A DNA stretch of 41,344 nucleotides, from the NCBI GenBank assembly GCA_031258005.1, contig JAIRNP010000186.1, forward strand, positions 1-41,344, written 5' to 3'. A program made the translations under genes and the position numbers. This document shows positions 33,870 to 40,438 of the stretch, piece after piece. Under the pieces are notes generated by a model, which worked only from the letters and a program-made list of their open reading frames with translations, had not been told where the DNA came from and searched no databases. This stretch comes from Treponema sp. (lineage in GTDB: Bacteria > Spirochaetota > Spirochaetia > Treponematales > Breznakiellaceae). Numbering within the stretch: position 1 is the first letter of the stretch; each line of letters begins with the position of its first letter.

Positions 33870-36020
33870 TTAGGCTGAATTTGGGAGGGGAACCCGTTTG
33901 ATCACCTGCAGGACATAATCATCCCGTTCCGGCGGGGGCAGCGTATCAATGGCGGGATCCCAGGAATGGTACAGAACTTCTACCCGCAGGAACCCGGAAA
34001 AATCCCGGGGCAGGACAATTTCCGTCGTAAAAGGATTAGGCGGCCCTTCCCCCAGGATAAAGCAAATCGAATTCTGCTCATGGTTCAACTCAAAAGGCAT
34101 GGGTGCCGCATAGATCACCGGCAGGGTTCCTGCTTCCGGCTCCAGGTACAGGGCAAAACACCGGGGGGTTCCCCGGGCTTCCAGGGTGATCCTCAGGGTC
34201 TGTCTCTCCAGAAAGGGCAGGGTACTACTCCTTATCCTCAGGATCGGCGCGGCGTACCGCGCTTCCCCGGCAGCGGGTTCATCAAAAGCAGTTTCAATCC
34301 CTTCCGCTTCAATAATAGTACGCCTCACCGGTGCCGGGGGAAGCTGCATGCCCAGTTGCCGGGTATAAAAAACCAGGCCCCCCAGGGTGCCGCTTATGAG
34401 CACCAGAGAGGGAATGAGGCGTTGGAGGAAGAAAGAACCTTTGGCCTTCTGCCGGGGCCGCTTCAAAAGGGCGGTGCCCCGTTCCAGGATGAGCATAAAC
34501 GGAAGGGTTATAATCGCCAGGTAGAAGGAGATGACCCAATTTTCAGCGAAGAATAGGGCAGCCAGCCTTCCTGAGGCAGACTGGAGGAGGAGCCCCAGGG
34601 CCCGCAAGGGGGTAATCAGCGCGCACAGGTATACCAGCGCCGGAATCGGTATGACCGCGCCCAAAAAGGTAAACAGCAGCACCCACATAAAGACCGGTAT
34701 AAAGGTGATGTTCAGCCCTGCGGCGATAAACACCCCCAGGCTCACCAGGATCACCGCGGCATTACCGTAGAGATTGGCTTTTCTCGGTATGTGTAAGAAA
34801 TCCAGCAGGGGAAAGAACAGGGAAAGAAACAAGAGGGCCAGCGCCAGCTTGAATCCTGCCCTGCCATAGTCTGCCAGGGAAAGGGGCAGGTTATAGTGTT
34901 TTGCCGCCAGGGCGATCAAGGAGCCTGCGGCCTCAAGGGCAATCACCAGGAAGGCGAGAAAGATAAGGGGTATCCAGAAATAACGGAGGAATATACGCCA
35001 CTGAACAACCACTATGGTACGGTATATGATCGAATAGACCAGAAACAGAAAAAAGAGGGCCCCCATAAGCAGCATGAAGAGGATCACCGTGAGGTCTTCC
35101 GGGATAAAAAAATAGTTCCCTAAACAATTGATAATAATGTAATGATAGTCCAGATTTCCCGTTGCCCAGTGGAGGGAATCGGCATATCCGGCGAGTACCG
35201 CGGCGAGATACTCTCGTGAAAGGAGGGGGTAAGCCTCAGGGGGAGCTTCCCTGATCCCCAAGGGCAGGCCGACTCGTTCCTTCTTTTCCGGTGAACCGGT
35301 GATATAGAGGGCATGTATGTCTTGTTTCACGATACGGTTCATGACCTCCGGCCCTTCTACCAGATTCAGCCGGTACAGTTCGTTAAACGTAACCGCCAAA
35401 CGATAGGGGACATGCCGGGAATCCCATACCTTCACCAGGGATTCCAGCAGGGTCAGCGCGGCGATATACTTCCCGCTTCCGTGATGGACCACCAGGGATT
35501 GGGGGGCCGTATCTATGTCCAGGTACATTAACAAGGTGCGCTCAGGGTTATCCACCGTGGCGCAGAGGTCTTCCAGGCCGAGATGGGATACTTTCCGGTG
35601 ATCCCGCGGCAGTTGGGAGACTTCATCGCCGAGAAACGCAACCCGGATACGTATGGCGGAACCCTGGGTACGTATATACTCGATAAAAGCCAACCCCAGT
35701 TCCACTCCAAAGGACAGTTCCCCGGAGCCGTCTTCTGCTTCGGCGCCGGATAGGGGGATCCCCAGCACCAGGGTTTCAAGCCCGTCAGCCTCAGGATGGG
35801 GGGAATGCGGCAGCGCCACATGCACCGACGAACCAAATCCCCCATAATCGGCCAAGAGGGATCGTTCTTCAAAGGGAATCTGCCGTTCCTTGAGGAGGGT
35901 AATCAGGGTATGCATACGAAGGGCTTCCTGGGCCTCTATTCCAACAGAAAACCCGCAGCACCAAAGGAGGAGAACCAACAAACCAAGCCGTCTGGGAATT
36001 ACTGCCACTGGTTTAAGCAT
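33870..36020 (-). CDS. Membrane protein with degenerate M28-peptidase-like periplasmic domain
   Basis: The 716-residue protein has a signal peptide (about 1-30). A periplasmic domain (about 32-290) follows whose order of motifs recalls M28 aminopeptidases: LVLGIPLSGAEAEDGSGELS, continuing with FGVELGLAFIEYI, then IRIRVAFLGDEVSQLP. The metal-binding His and the EE pair are missing or altered (DE). About nine to ten membrane helices occupy 310-555. A beta-rich exported C-terminal domain (about 575-710) completes it. The combination resembles membrane-tethered M28 proteins, but catalysis looks unlikely. Function unknown. It is a single gene, convergent with nothing and next to the CBS-ACT gene on the same strand. 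Confidence 0.65.
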   Translation of the reverse strand: MLKPVAVIPRRLGLLVLLLWCCGFSVGIEAQEALRMHTLITLLKERQIPFEERSLLADYGGFGSSVHVALPHSPHPEADGLETLVLGIPLSGAEAEDGSGELSFGVELGLAFIEYIRTQGSAIRIRVAFLGDEVSQLPRDHRKVSHLGLEDLCATVDNPERTLLMYLDIDTAPQSLVVHHGSGKYIAALTLLESLVKVWDSRHVPYRLAVTFNELYRLNLVEGPEVMNRIVKQDIHALYITGSPEKKERVGLPLGIREAPPEAYPLLSREYLAAVLAGYADSLHWATGNLDYHYIIINCLGNYFFIPEDLTVILFMLLMGALFFLFLVYSIIYRTIVVVQWRIFLRYFWIPLIFLAFLVIALEAAGSLIALAAKHYNLPLSLADYGRAGFKLALALLFLSLFFPLLDFLHIPRKANLYGNAAVILVSLGVFIAAGLNITFIPVFMWVLLFTFLGAVIPIPALVYLCALITPLRALGLLLQSASGRLAALFFAENWVISFYLAIITLPFMLILERGTALLKRPRQKAKGSFFLQRLIPSLVLISGTLGGLVFYTRQLGMQLPPAPVRRTIIEAEGIETAFDEPAAGEARYAAPILRIRSSTLPFLERQTLRITLEARGTPRCFALYLEPEAGTLPVIYAAPMPFELNHEQNSICFILGEGPPNPFTTEIVLPRDFSGFLRVEVLYHSWDPAIDTLPPPERDDYVLQVIKRVPLPNSA

Positions 36021-36045
36021 AGTTTCCGGCAGAGTCCGGCGTCAA
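36016..36045 (-). promoter_or_regulatory. Promoter-like pair overlapping the start of the M28-like gene
   Basis: TTGACG (36040-36045) and TATGCT (36016-36021) are separated by 18 bases on the minus strand. The -10 box contains the ATG at 36018-36020. If the promoter is real, translation cannot begin at that ATG and might start at the GTG four codons on. If the ATG is real, the promoter is coincidental. No Shine-Dalgarno site favours the ATG. Confidence 0.3.
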
Positions 36046-36073
36046 GAACCCCCGGATACGCCCCGGGGCCGTA

Positions 36074-36131
36074 ATGCCTAAAAATAAAATCTGGCCGAAA
36101 AGGGGGATGCCTCATAACTAAAAATCTGGCC
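36074..36131. repeat. Short imperfect direct repeat (about 33-bp period)
   Basis: ATGCCT at 36074 and 36107 each lead into an A-rich stretch and the word AAAATCTGGCC (36086-36096 and 36121-36131). The repeat lies directly next to the large inverted repeats that follow. Confidence 0.5.
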
Positions 36132-36141
36132 CGGAATATAA

Positions 36142-36296
36142 TAGGCCGAATGTCGAGTTTCGACTAATTCGCCCTTATTTATTCACCGCAAAGTCGAATA
36201 AGTCGAAGAAGGAAGGAAAAAAGAACAATTTGGCGCTAAAAACTTATTCGACTTCTTCGACTTGGCGGTGAAATTTAAAACTCGAAGTTCGGCCTA
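36142..36296. repeat. Nested imperfect inverted repeat 1
   Basis: An outer stem pairs 36142-36160 with 36278-36296 (19 bases, two mismatches). An inner stem pairs 36182-36210 with 36244-36272 (29 bases, three mismatches). The inner arms contain 9-base tandem words of the form AAGTCGAAT/AAGTCGAAG. No open frame exists inside. The size and structure fit a MITE-like or palindromic dispersed element, or a strongly folded RNA. Confidence 0.75.
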
Positions 36297-36299
36297 ATA

Positions 36300-36416
36300 A
36301 ACGTGAGTTCGACAGAGAGAAAAAAGTCCGCCGGACTTTAGTCCGCTATTACGCGAATGTATTCGAATAATTCGCTGAAATCAGCGTTTATTCGCGGATT
36401 CTATCGAACTCACGTT
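36300..36416. repeat. Nested inverted repeat 2, abutting a truncated gene
   Basis: Perfect 13-bp ends (36300-36312 AACGTGAGTTCGA and 36404-36416) enclose several smaller palindromes. These are AGTCCG-C-CGGACT near 36326, GGACTTTAGTCC, CGCGAAT/ATTCGCG (36352-36358 with 36390-36396), TATTCGAATA, and GCTGA-AA-TCAGC (36374-36385). The last bases supply the TAA stop of the gene that begins at 36729, so the element appears to have inserted into or replaced that gene's end. Confidence 0.7.
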
Positions 36417-36729
36417 AATTATGAACAGGAGAAAGGCAATTATAGAAAACACGTACCAGGAGTATCAGCAAGCCGGGCCGAGGCGAAATCCTGGACCGTT
36501 TGGTTCCCGTAACCGGGATTACCTGCCGGCCCTGGGGAACCGGCAGCATCGCCCTGCCGTCCTCATCGCAGAGGTATTCTTCGCCGTCCCAGGAATGGAT
36601 CACGGCGCCCTCCAGGGGTATATCCAGGTCCGCGCCGCGAACGGTGCTGGTCACCTCCCCGGCAAAAAGCGGCCCCCAGAGGCTGAAAAAGACCGCTGCG
36701 ACCAGAAGCCGGAGGGGGGATTGTGCCAT
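36415..36729 (-). pseudogene. Truncated, probably frameshifted secreted protein
   Basis: The frame gives a signal peptide (about 1-23, ending LFAGEV) and a small beta domain with GADLDIPLEGAVIHSWDGEE, then YLCDEDGRAMLPVPQGRQV, resembling peptidase-associated regulatory-like or Ig-like repeats. After about residue 70 the sequence turns unlike the rest (TKRSRISPRPGLL). In the shifted frame it reads NPGYGNQTVQDFASARLADT, which continues the PGY pattern expected for such domains. The TAA stop lies in the end of the neighbouring inverted repeat. A frameshift plus truncation is the best reading. The ribosome site is weak. Confidence 0.5.
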
Positions 36730-36801
36730 ACCTTTTTATCGTCGCATAAAAGGCAGGGAGAAAAAAGAGGAAAGCCACGAACCGGACCGGAGGCATCGGC
36801 G

Positions 36802-37602
36802 CTAAAAATTCTTCTGTTTCCAGGTTAAGAAGCGTTTCTCCAAAAGCCCCAGGAGATAGCTGGCAAAAATTGTCATAAGCGTGATGTAGAGAATCGTGCC
36901 GTACATCAAATCCAGCTTGTACCTGTTTACCTGCGCCATATAATACCAGCCAAGCCCGGCGGCCGCACCCAAAAGTTCAGACATGACAATCATAAAAAAC
37001 GCCACCCGCACCGCCAGGCGGAAGCCCGTAAAAATGCTGGGCAGGGTGAAAGGCAGAATTACCGCGCAAAATAGCGTTAAGCGCCCCGCCCCCATGGTTC
37101 TCGCCGCTTTTATAAGATTTGTGTCCACGCTTTTTGCGGCTTCCTGTATGTTAAACAGCACCGGCCACAGACAGGCCCAGAATACCACCGCCACTTTTTG
37201 TTTCGCGCCTATTCCAAAGAGCAGCATGAAAACAGGAACGACGGCAAAGGGATTGAGTTTTTCACATATATGAAAAAACGGCAAAAACAGCCTTTCCAGG
37301 GGCTTGAAAAAGGTGCCCAACATAAATCCCAGCACCCCCCCGGCTATTCCCGCAAGGAGAAAACCCAGGCCTATGTGTTTAAGGCTGATAAGCGTATGCT
37401 TCAGTATTTCTCTCTTTGGGTCCGCAAAGGCCCTGTACATTCCCTGCGCTACGCGGGTGGGGGAGGAAAGCACGCCCTTTGGAATTTGAGCCGAAGCAAA
37501 CTGCCAGAACAGAAAAAACAGCGCGATGGGAATGAGGGACAGAAGGATGTTTTTTATGAATTCCTGTCTCTTTTTTACCAATTCAAGCCGGGGCTTTTTC
37601 AT
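36802..37602 (-). CDS. ABC transporter permease (nitrate/sulfonate/taurine type), second copy
   Basis: The 266-residue inner-membrane protein has about six helices. The family loop reads FWACLWPVLFNIQEAAKSVD, then LIKAARTMGAGRLTLFCAVILPFTLPSIFTGFRLAVRVAF (landmarks AARTMGA and LPFTLPSIFTG), the EAA-type motif that contacts the ATPase. ATG 37602 is chosen because GGAGGAGG lies just upstream. The start overlaps the end of the first permease gene by 20 bases. Two unlike permeases with one ATPase suggest a heterodimeric channel. It is the last importer gene on this strand. Confidence 0.88.
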   Translation of the reverse strand: MKKPRLELVKKRQEFIKNILLSLIPIALFFLFWQFASAQIPKGVLSSPTRVAQGMYRAFADPKREILKHTLISLKHIGLGFLLAGIAGGVLGFMLGTFFKPLERLFLPFFHICEKLNPFAVVPVFMLLFGIGAKQKVAVVFWACLWPVLFNIQEAAKSVDTNLIKAARTMGAGRLTLFCAVILPFTLPSIFTGFRLAVRVAFFMIVMSELLGAAAGLGWYYMAQVNRYKLDLMYGTILYITLMTIFASYLLGLLEKRFLTWKQKNF

Positions 37603-38410
37603 TTTCCTCCTCCTTCCGGACCACGAGTTTTTTTTCAATGCGGCCCGTCGCGAAGTTGAGCAAAAATCCCAGCACAGCCGACAGCAGCGCGCCCAGATAG
37701 ATGCGGCTTATGTGCCCCATCACCTGGGCGTTGTGAATCAAAAAGCCTATGCCGGATTTGGCGCCCATGCTCTCCGCTCCGATCAGCATAATAAAACCCA
37801 GGGTTAAGCCCTGCCGCAAGCCGCGCATCAAATTCGGAAACGCCGCGGGAAACACCACTTTAAAGAAAATCTGAACGGTATGGGCGTTCATGGCTTTGGC
37901 GCAGCGGATGAGGCGCGGGTCAATTTCCTTTACCCCCTCTATGACGGTAAACAGCACGGGCCAGAACGCGGACCATACAATAACAAAGGCGATGGCGGTT
38001 TCCCCGGGGCCCGCCGCAATAACAACCACCGCGTATAAAATATAGGGCGGAATTTGGGCAAGGAAATTCATTAACGCCCTGAGGGCCGTCGCTGTCTTTG
38101 GCAGGGCGCCGCCCAGGATAAAGCCGAAGGGCAGGGCCAGGGCCATACAGAACAGCATCCCTGTGACAATCCGCCACAGGCTTGTCCCTATATGCAAAAG
38201 CAGCGTCCCCGCTTTCATTTCCACGGCCCCGCGCAGGACGGTGGAGAACGCGGGGATAAACACGGGGTTGACCCAGCCCAGGGCCGGCGCCGCCTGCCAC
38301 AGGGCGATAAACAGGATAAGCATATAAACGCTCATCAGCTTATTATTGAGAAACAACAACGCTTCCACAGGCGTTTTAGTAATTTTTTCAGCCCTTTTAC
38401 CTGCAAGCAA
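37583..38410 (-). CDS. ABC transporter permease (nitrate/sulfonate/taurine type), first copy
   Basis: The 275-residue protein has about six membrane helices. The coupling loop contains WSAFWPVLFTVIEGVKEID, then LIRCAKAMNAHTVQIFFKVV and FPAAFPNLMRGLRQGLTLGF. TTG 38410 is the likely start, with AGGAAGGG (inside the end of the URO-D gene) about eight bases upstream. The first in-frame ATG (38335) has no site. It begins four bases after the methyltransferase-like gene and overlaps the second permease, so the three are tightly coupled. Confidence 0.88.
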   Translation of the reverse strand: MLAGKRAEKITKTPVEALLFLNNKLMSVYMLILFIALWQAAPALGWVNPVFIPAFSTVLRGAVEMKAGTLLLHIGTSLWRIVTGMLFCMALALPFGFILGGALPKTATALRALMNFLAQIPPYILYAVVVIAAGPGETAIAFVIVWSAFWPVLFTVIEGVKEIDPRLIRCAKAMNAHTVQIFFKVVFPAAFPNLMRGLRQGLTLGFIMLIGAESMGAKSGIGFLIHNAQVMGHISRIYLGALLSAVLGFLLNFATGRIEKKLVVRKEEENEKAPA

Positions 38411-38414
38411 TTTT

Positions 38415-39476
38415 CTACCCTTCCTGTTGAGCCTTTTTTTTGGCGCCGGTTTTATAATGCGGAACGGCGCTGTAGGCGAGGTCCCGCATAACCTCTATGT
38501 TGGAAATAGGCACCCCCGCGGGGATTCCGCAGCCGGCCATAAGCACATAGGGAGCGTCCCCGACCTGTTCAAAAATATCCAGATAGGCCCTGCGCACTTC
38601 CTCCCGGTCTCCGGTCATAAGCGCCCCCGCGGGATTCGCGTTGCCGCCTATGACAATTTTGCCGCCCAGAATTTCCGCGGCCCTTTCCATGCTTACCTTA
38701 TAATCCAGGGACATAAGATCCGTGTCGGATTCGGGCAGCAAATCCAGCCTGTCCGTAACATTGCCGCAGATGTGCAGGCTGGTGGAAAGCCCCTTGGACT
38801 TATACCAGTCGAAGGTTTTTTTCAGCCAGGGCAGGGCAAATTCTTCAAAGGTTTTTTTGGAAACCATGTCCCCGGAAGCGGAAGGATCCGCGAGGGTTCC
38901 CACGTCAATGCCCAGATCGATAATTTCCTCCGAATAGGCCTTGATAAGCTCGAAGGTAAAATCGAGGAGCGCGTACACCGCTTCCCTGTCGCGCAGGCAG
39001 TTTCGCATGAGGGGCTCCGCGCCAAAGAGAAGCCCCGCCTGGGTAAAGGGCCCCCAGGAGCCGGTGGAAATACAGTATTCCTCCCCCGCGAGGGCGACAA
39101 GCTCTTTTGACGTTTCCCTGCAAACCTGGTAATGAAAATCCTGCTTTATCGCGTCGAGGTTTATTTTGTCAAGATCCGAAATCGCCTTGACAAAGGGCTC
39201 CTCAACATCGGGGTGGCCCTTGTCGCGGAATTTAACTTTCCCGCCCATGGCCTTTATTGCCAGGGTTCCGTTAAACCCCGCCCGTATGACATCCCCGCCG
39301 TAGGTCCGGTGCACCTCCAGGGAGAATTCCGCCTGCTCCTTTGGCGGCAGACAGTAATACTGTTCAAGGGTGAGGCCCCGCTGCCTGCGCACTATGTCGT
39401 GCGCCGAAATTGACAGGGGCATCCTGTCCGGCTCCTCAAAATTGACAACCGCCCTATACACTTCTTTTGGCGTCAT
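38415..39476 (-). CDS. URO-D superfamily protein, corrinoid-methyltransferase-like (MtaA/CmuA type)
   Basis: The 353-residue protein belongs to the uroporphyrinogen decarboxylase superfamily. It keeps the zinc ligands of the methyltransferase branch: His-x-Cys in LSTSLHICGNVTDRL and a Cys 79 residues later in VLMAGCGIPAGVP. True HemE enzymes lack this set. Such proteins move methyl groups between corrinoid proteins and thiols. The N-terminus (MPLSISAHDIVRRQRGL) lacks the HemE substrate-binding form. ATG 39476 has GGAGGG four bases upstream. Embedded between ATPase and permease genes of an importer, it probably acts on the imported compound, but no corrinoid protein gene is in view. Confidence 0.75.
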   Translation of the reverse strand: MTPKEVYRAVVNFEEPDRMPLSISAHDIVRRQRGLTLEQYYCLPPKEQAEFSLEVHRTYGGDVIRAGFNGTLAIKAMGGKVKFRDKGHPDVEEPFVKAISDLDKINLDAIKQDFHYQVCRETSKELVALAGEEYCISTGSWGPFTQAGLLFGAEPLMRNCLRDREAVYALLDFTFELIKAYSEEIIDLGIDVGTLADPSASGDMVSKKTFEEFALPWLKKTFDWYKSKGLSTSLHICGNVTDRLDLLPESDTDLMSLDYKVSMERAAEILGGKIVIGGNANPAGALMTGDREEVRRAYLDIFEQVGDAPYVLMAGCGIPAGVPISNIEVMRDLAYSAVPHYKTGAKKKAQQEG

Positions 39477-39497
39477 GGTTCCCTCCATAAAATGAGC

Positions 39498-39519
39498 TCC
39501 GCAAACCGCGGTTTGCGGA
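39498..39519. repeat. Perfect 22-bp palindrome between ATPase and URO-D genes
   Basis: Positions 39498-39519 form an exact palindrome with centre ACCGCGGT and arms TCCGCAAA/TTTGCGGA. It lies in the 53-base gap between the ATPase stop and the methyltransferase-like gene. It could bind a dimeric regulator or fold into a tight hairpin that adjusts the amounts of the two gene products. Confidence 0.7.
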
Positions 39520-39529
39520 ACCTGCGCCT

Positions 39530-40435
39530 TTAAATTCCCGCGCCGCTTTGATAGGCAAGCACGGCGGGCTCCTTGTCCTGCAGCAGTTCCCACACCCGGC
39601 TTGTCAGGTCGCCGAACTCGACGGTGTTCCGCACATCCCCGATGCGCCGCGGGCGGGGCAGATTGACGGTGACAACCGTTTTTACCGCGCCGGGCTGACG
39701 GCTCATAACCGCGACCCGGTCCGCCAGGACCACGGCTTCTTCAATGCTGTGGGTGACAAAGATGATGGTTTTGCCCGTCTTTTCCCATATGGCAAGGATC
39801 TCGTCCTGCATGGTTTCCCTGGTCTGCGCGTCCACCGCAGCGAAGGGCTCGTCCATCAGCAGAACTTCCGGGTCGTAGGCAAGCGCGCGGGCAATGGCGA
39901 CCCGCTGCTGCATCCCCCCGGAAAGCTCGTGGGGGTAGTGGTTTTCAAAGCCTACCAGGTCCACAAGTTTTATAAAGTGATCGCTCTTTGCCCTGCGCTC
40001 CTTTCCCGGCGTTCCCTTAATCTCCAGGCCGAACTCCACGTTGCGTCTTACGGTCCTCCAGGGAAACAGGGCGTAGCCCTGCAGCACAATTCCCCTGTCA
40101 AAGGCTGGGCCGTTTACGGGTTTCCCGTCGATCAGTATCTGTCCCTCGTCCGGACGGCTCAGGCCGATTAAAAGATCCAGCAGCGTTGATTTGCCGCACC
40201 CCGAGGGGCCCACGATGGTTATAAATTCGCCCCTGTTGATTTCCAAATTAAAATCCCTGAGGGCAAAAAACCGTTCCCCCCGGATCGCCGCGTTTCCCTT
40301 CGGTTTAAAGGATCGGGACAGGCCGTGAATTTCAATTTTTCCGGCGGCCCCGGTTGCCCCCGCGGGGGCGCTTGTTTCGGGCCCCGCGATGACGTTAAAG
40401 ATCGCGGCCGCTTTGGCCGCTAGAGCTCCGCCCAT
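39530..40435 (-). CDS. ABC transporter ATPase (SsuB/TauB type)
   Basis: The 301-residue ATPase has Walker A VGPSGCGKSTLLDL, the Q-loop in IVLQGYALFPWRTVRRN, and signature LSGGMQQRVAIARAL. Walker B is EVLLMDEPFAAVDAQTR, and the switch His is in TIIFVTHSIEEAV. This matches importers of the nitrate/sulfonate/taurine class. An unusual Ala/Gly-rich extension of about 35 residues precedes the ATPase fold. The ATG is three bases after the binding-protein stop, with AGGAG seven bases upstream. Confidence 0.93.
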   Translation of the reverse strand: MGGALAAKAAAIFNVIAGPETSAPAGATGAAGKIEIHGLSRSFKPKGNAAIRGERFFALRDFNLEINRGEFITIVGPSGCGKSTLLDLLIGLSRPDEGQILIDGKPVNGPAFDRGIVLQGYALFPWRTVRRNVEFGLEIKGTPGKERRAKSDHFIKLVDLVGFENHYPHELSGGMQQRVAIARALAYDPEVLLMDEPFAAVDAQTRETMQDEILAIWEKTGKTIIFVTHSIEEAVVLADRVAVMSRQPGAVKTVVTVNLPRPRRIGDVRNTVEFGDLTSRVWELLQDKEPAVLAYQSGAGI

Positions 40436-40438
40436 GGC

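Noticed and set aside
36142-36416. CRISPR array or tRNA-like cluster
   Set aside because: The repeats are inverted and nested, not evenly spaced direct repeats with unique spacers, and no cloverleaf can be drawn.
38346-39110. 254-codon plus-strand frame opposite the URO-D and permease genes
   Set aside because: It spans two real minus-strand genes and their junction, with no family resemblance.
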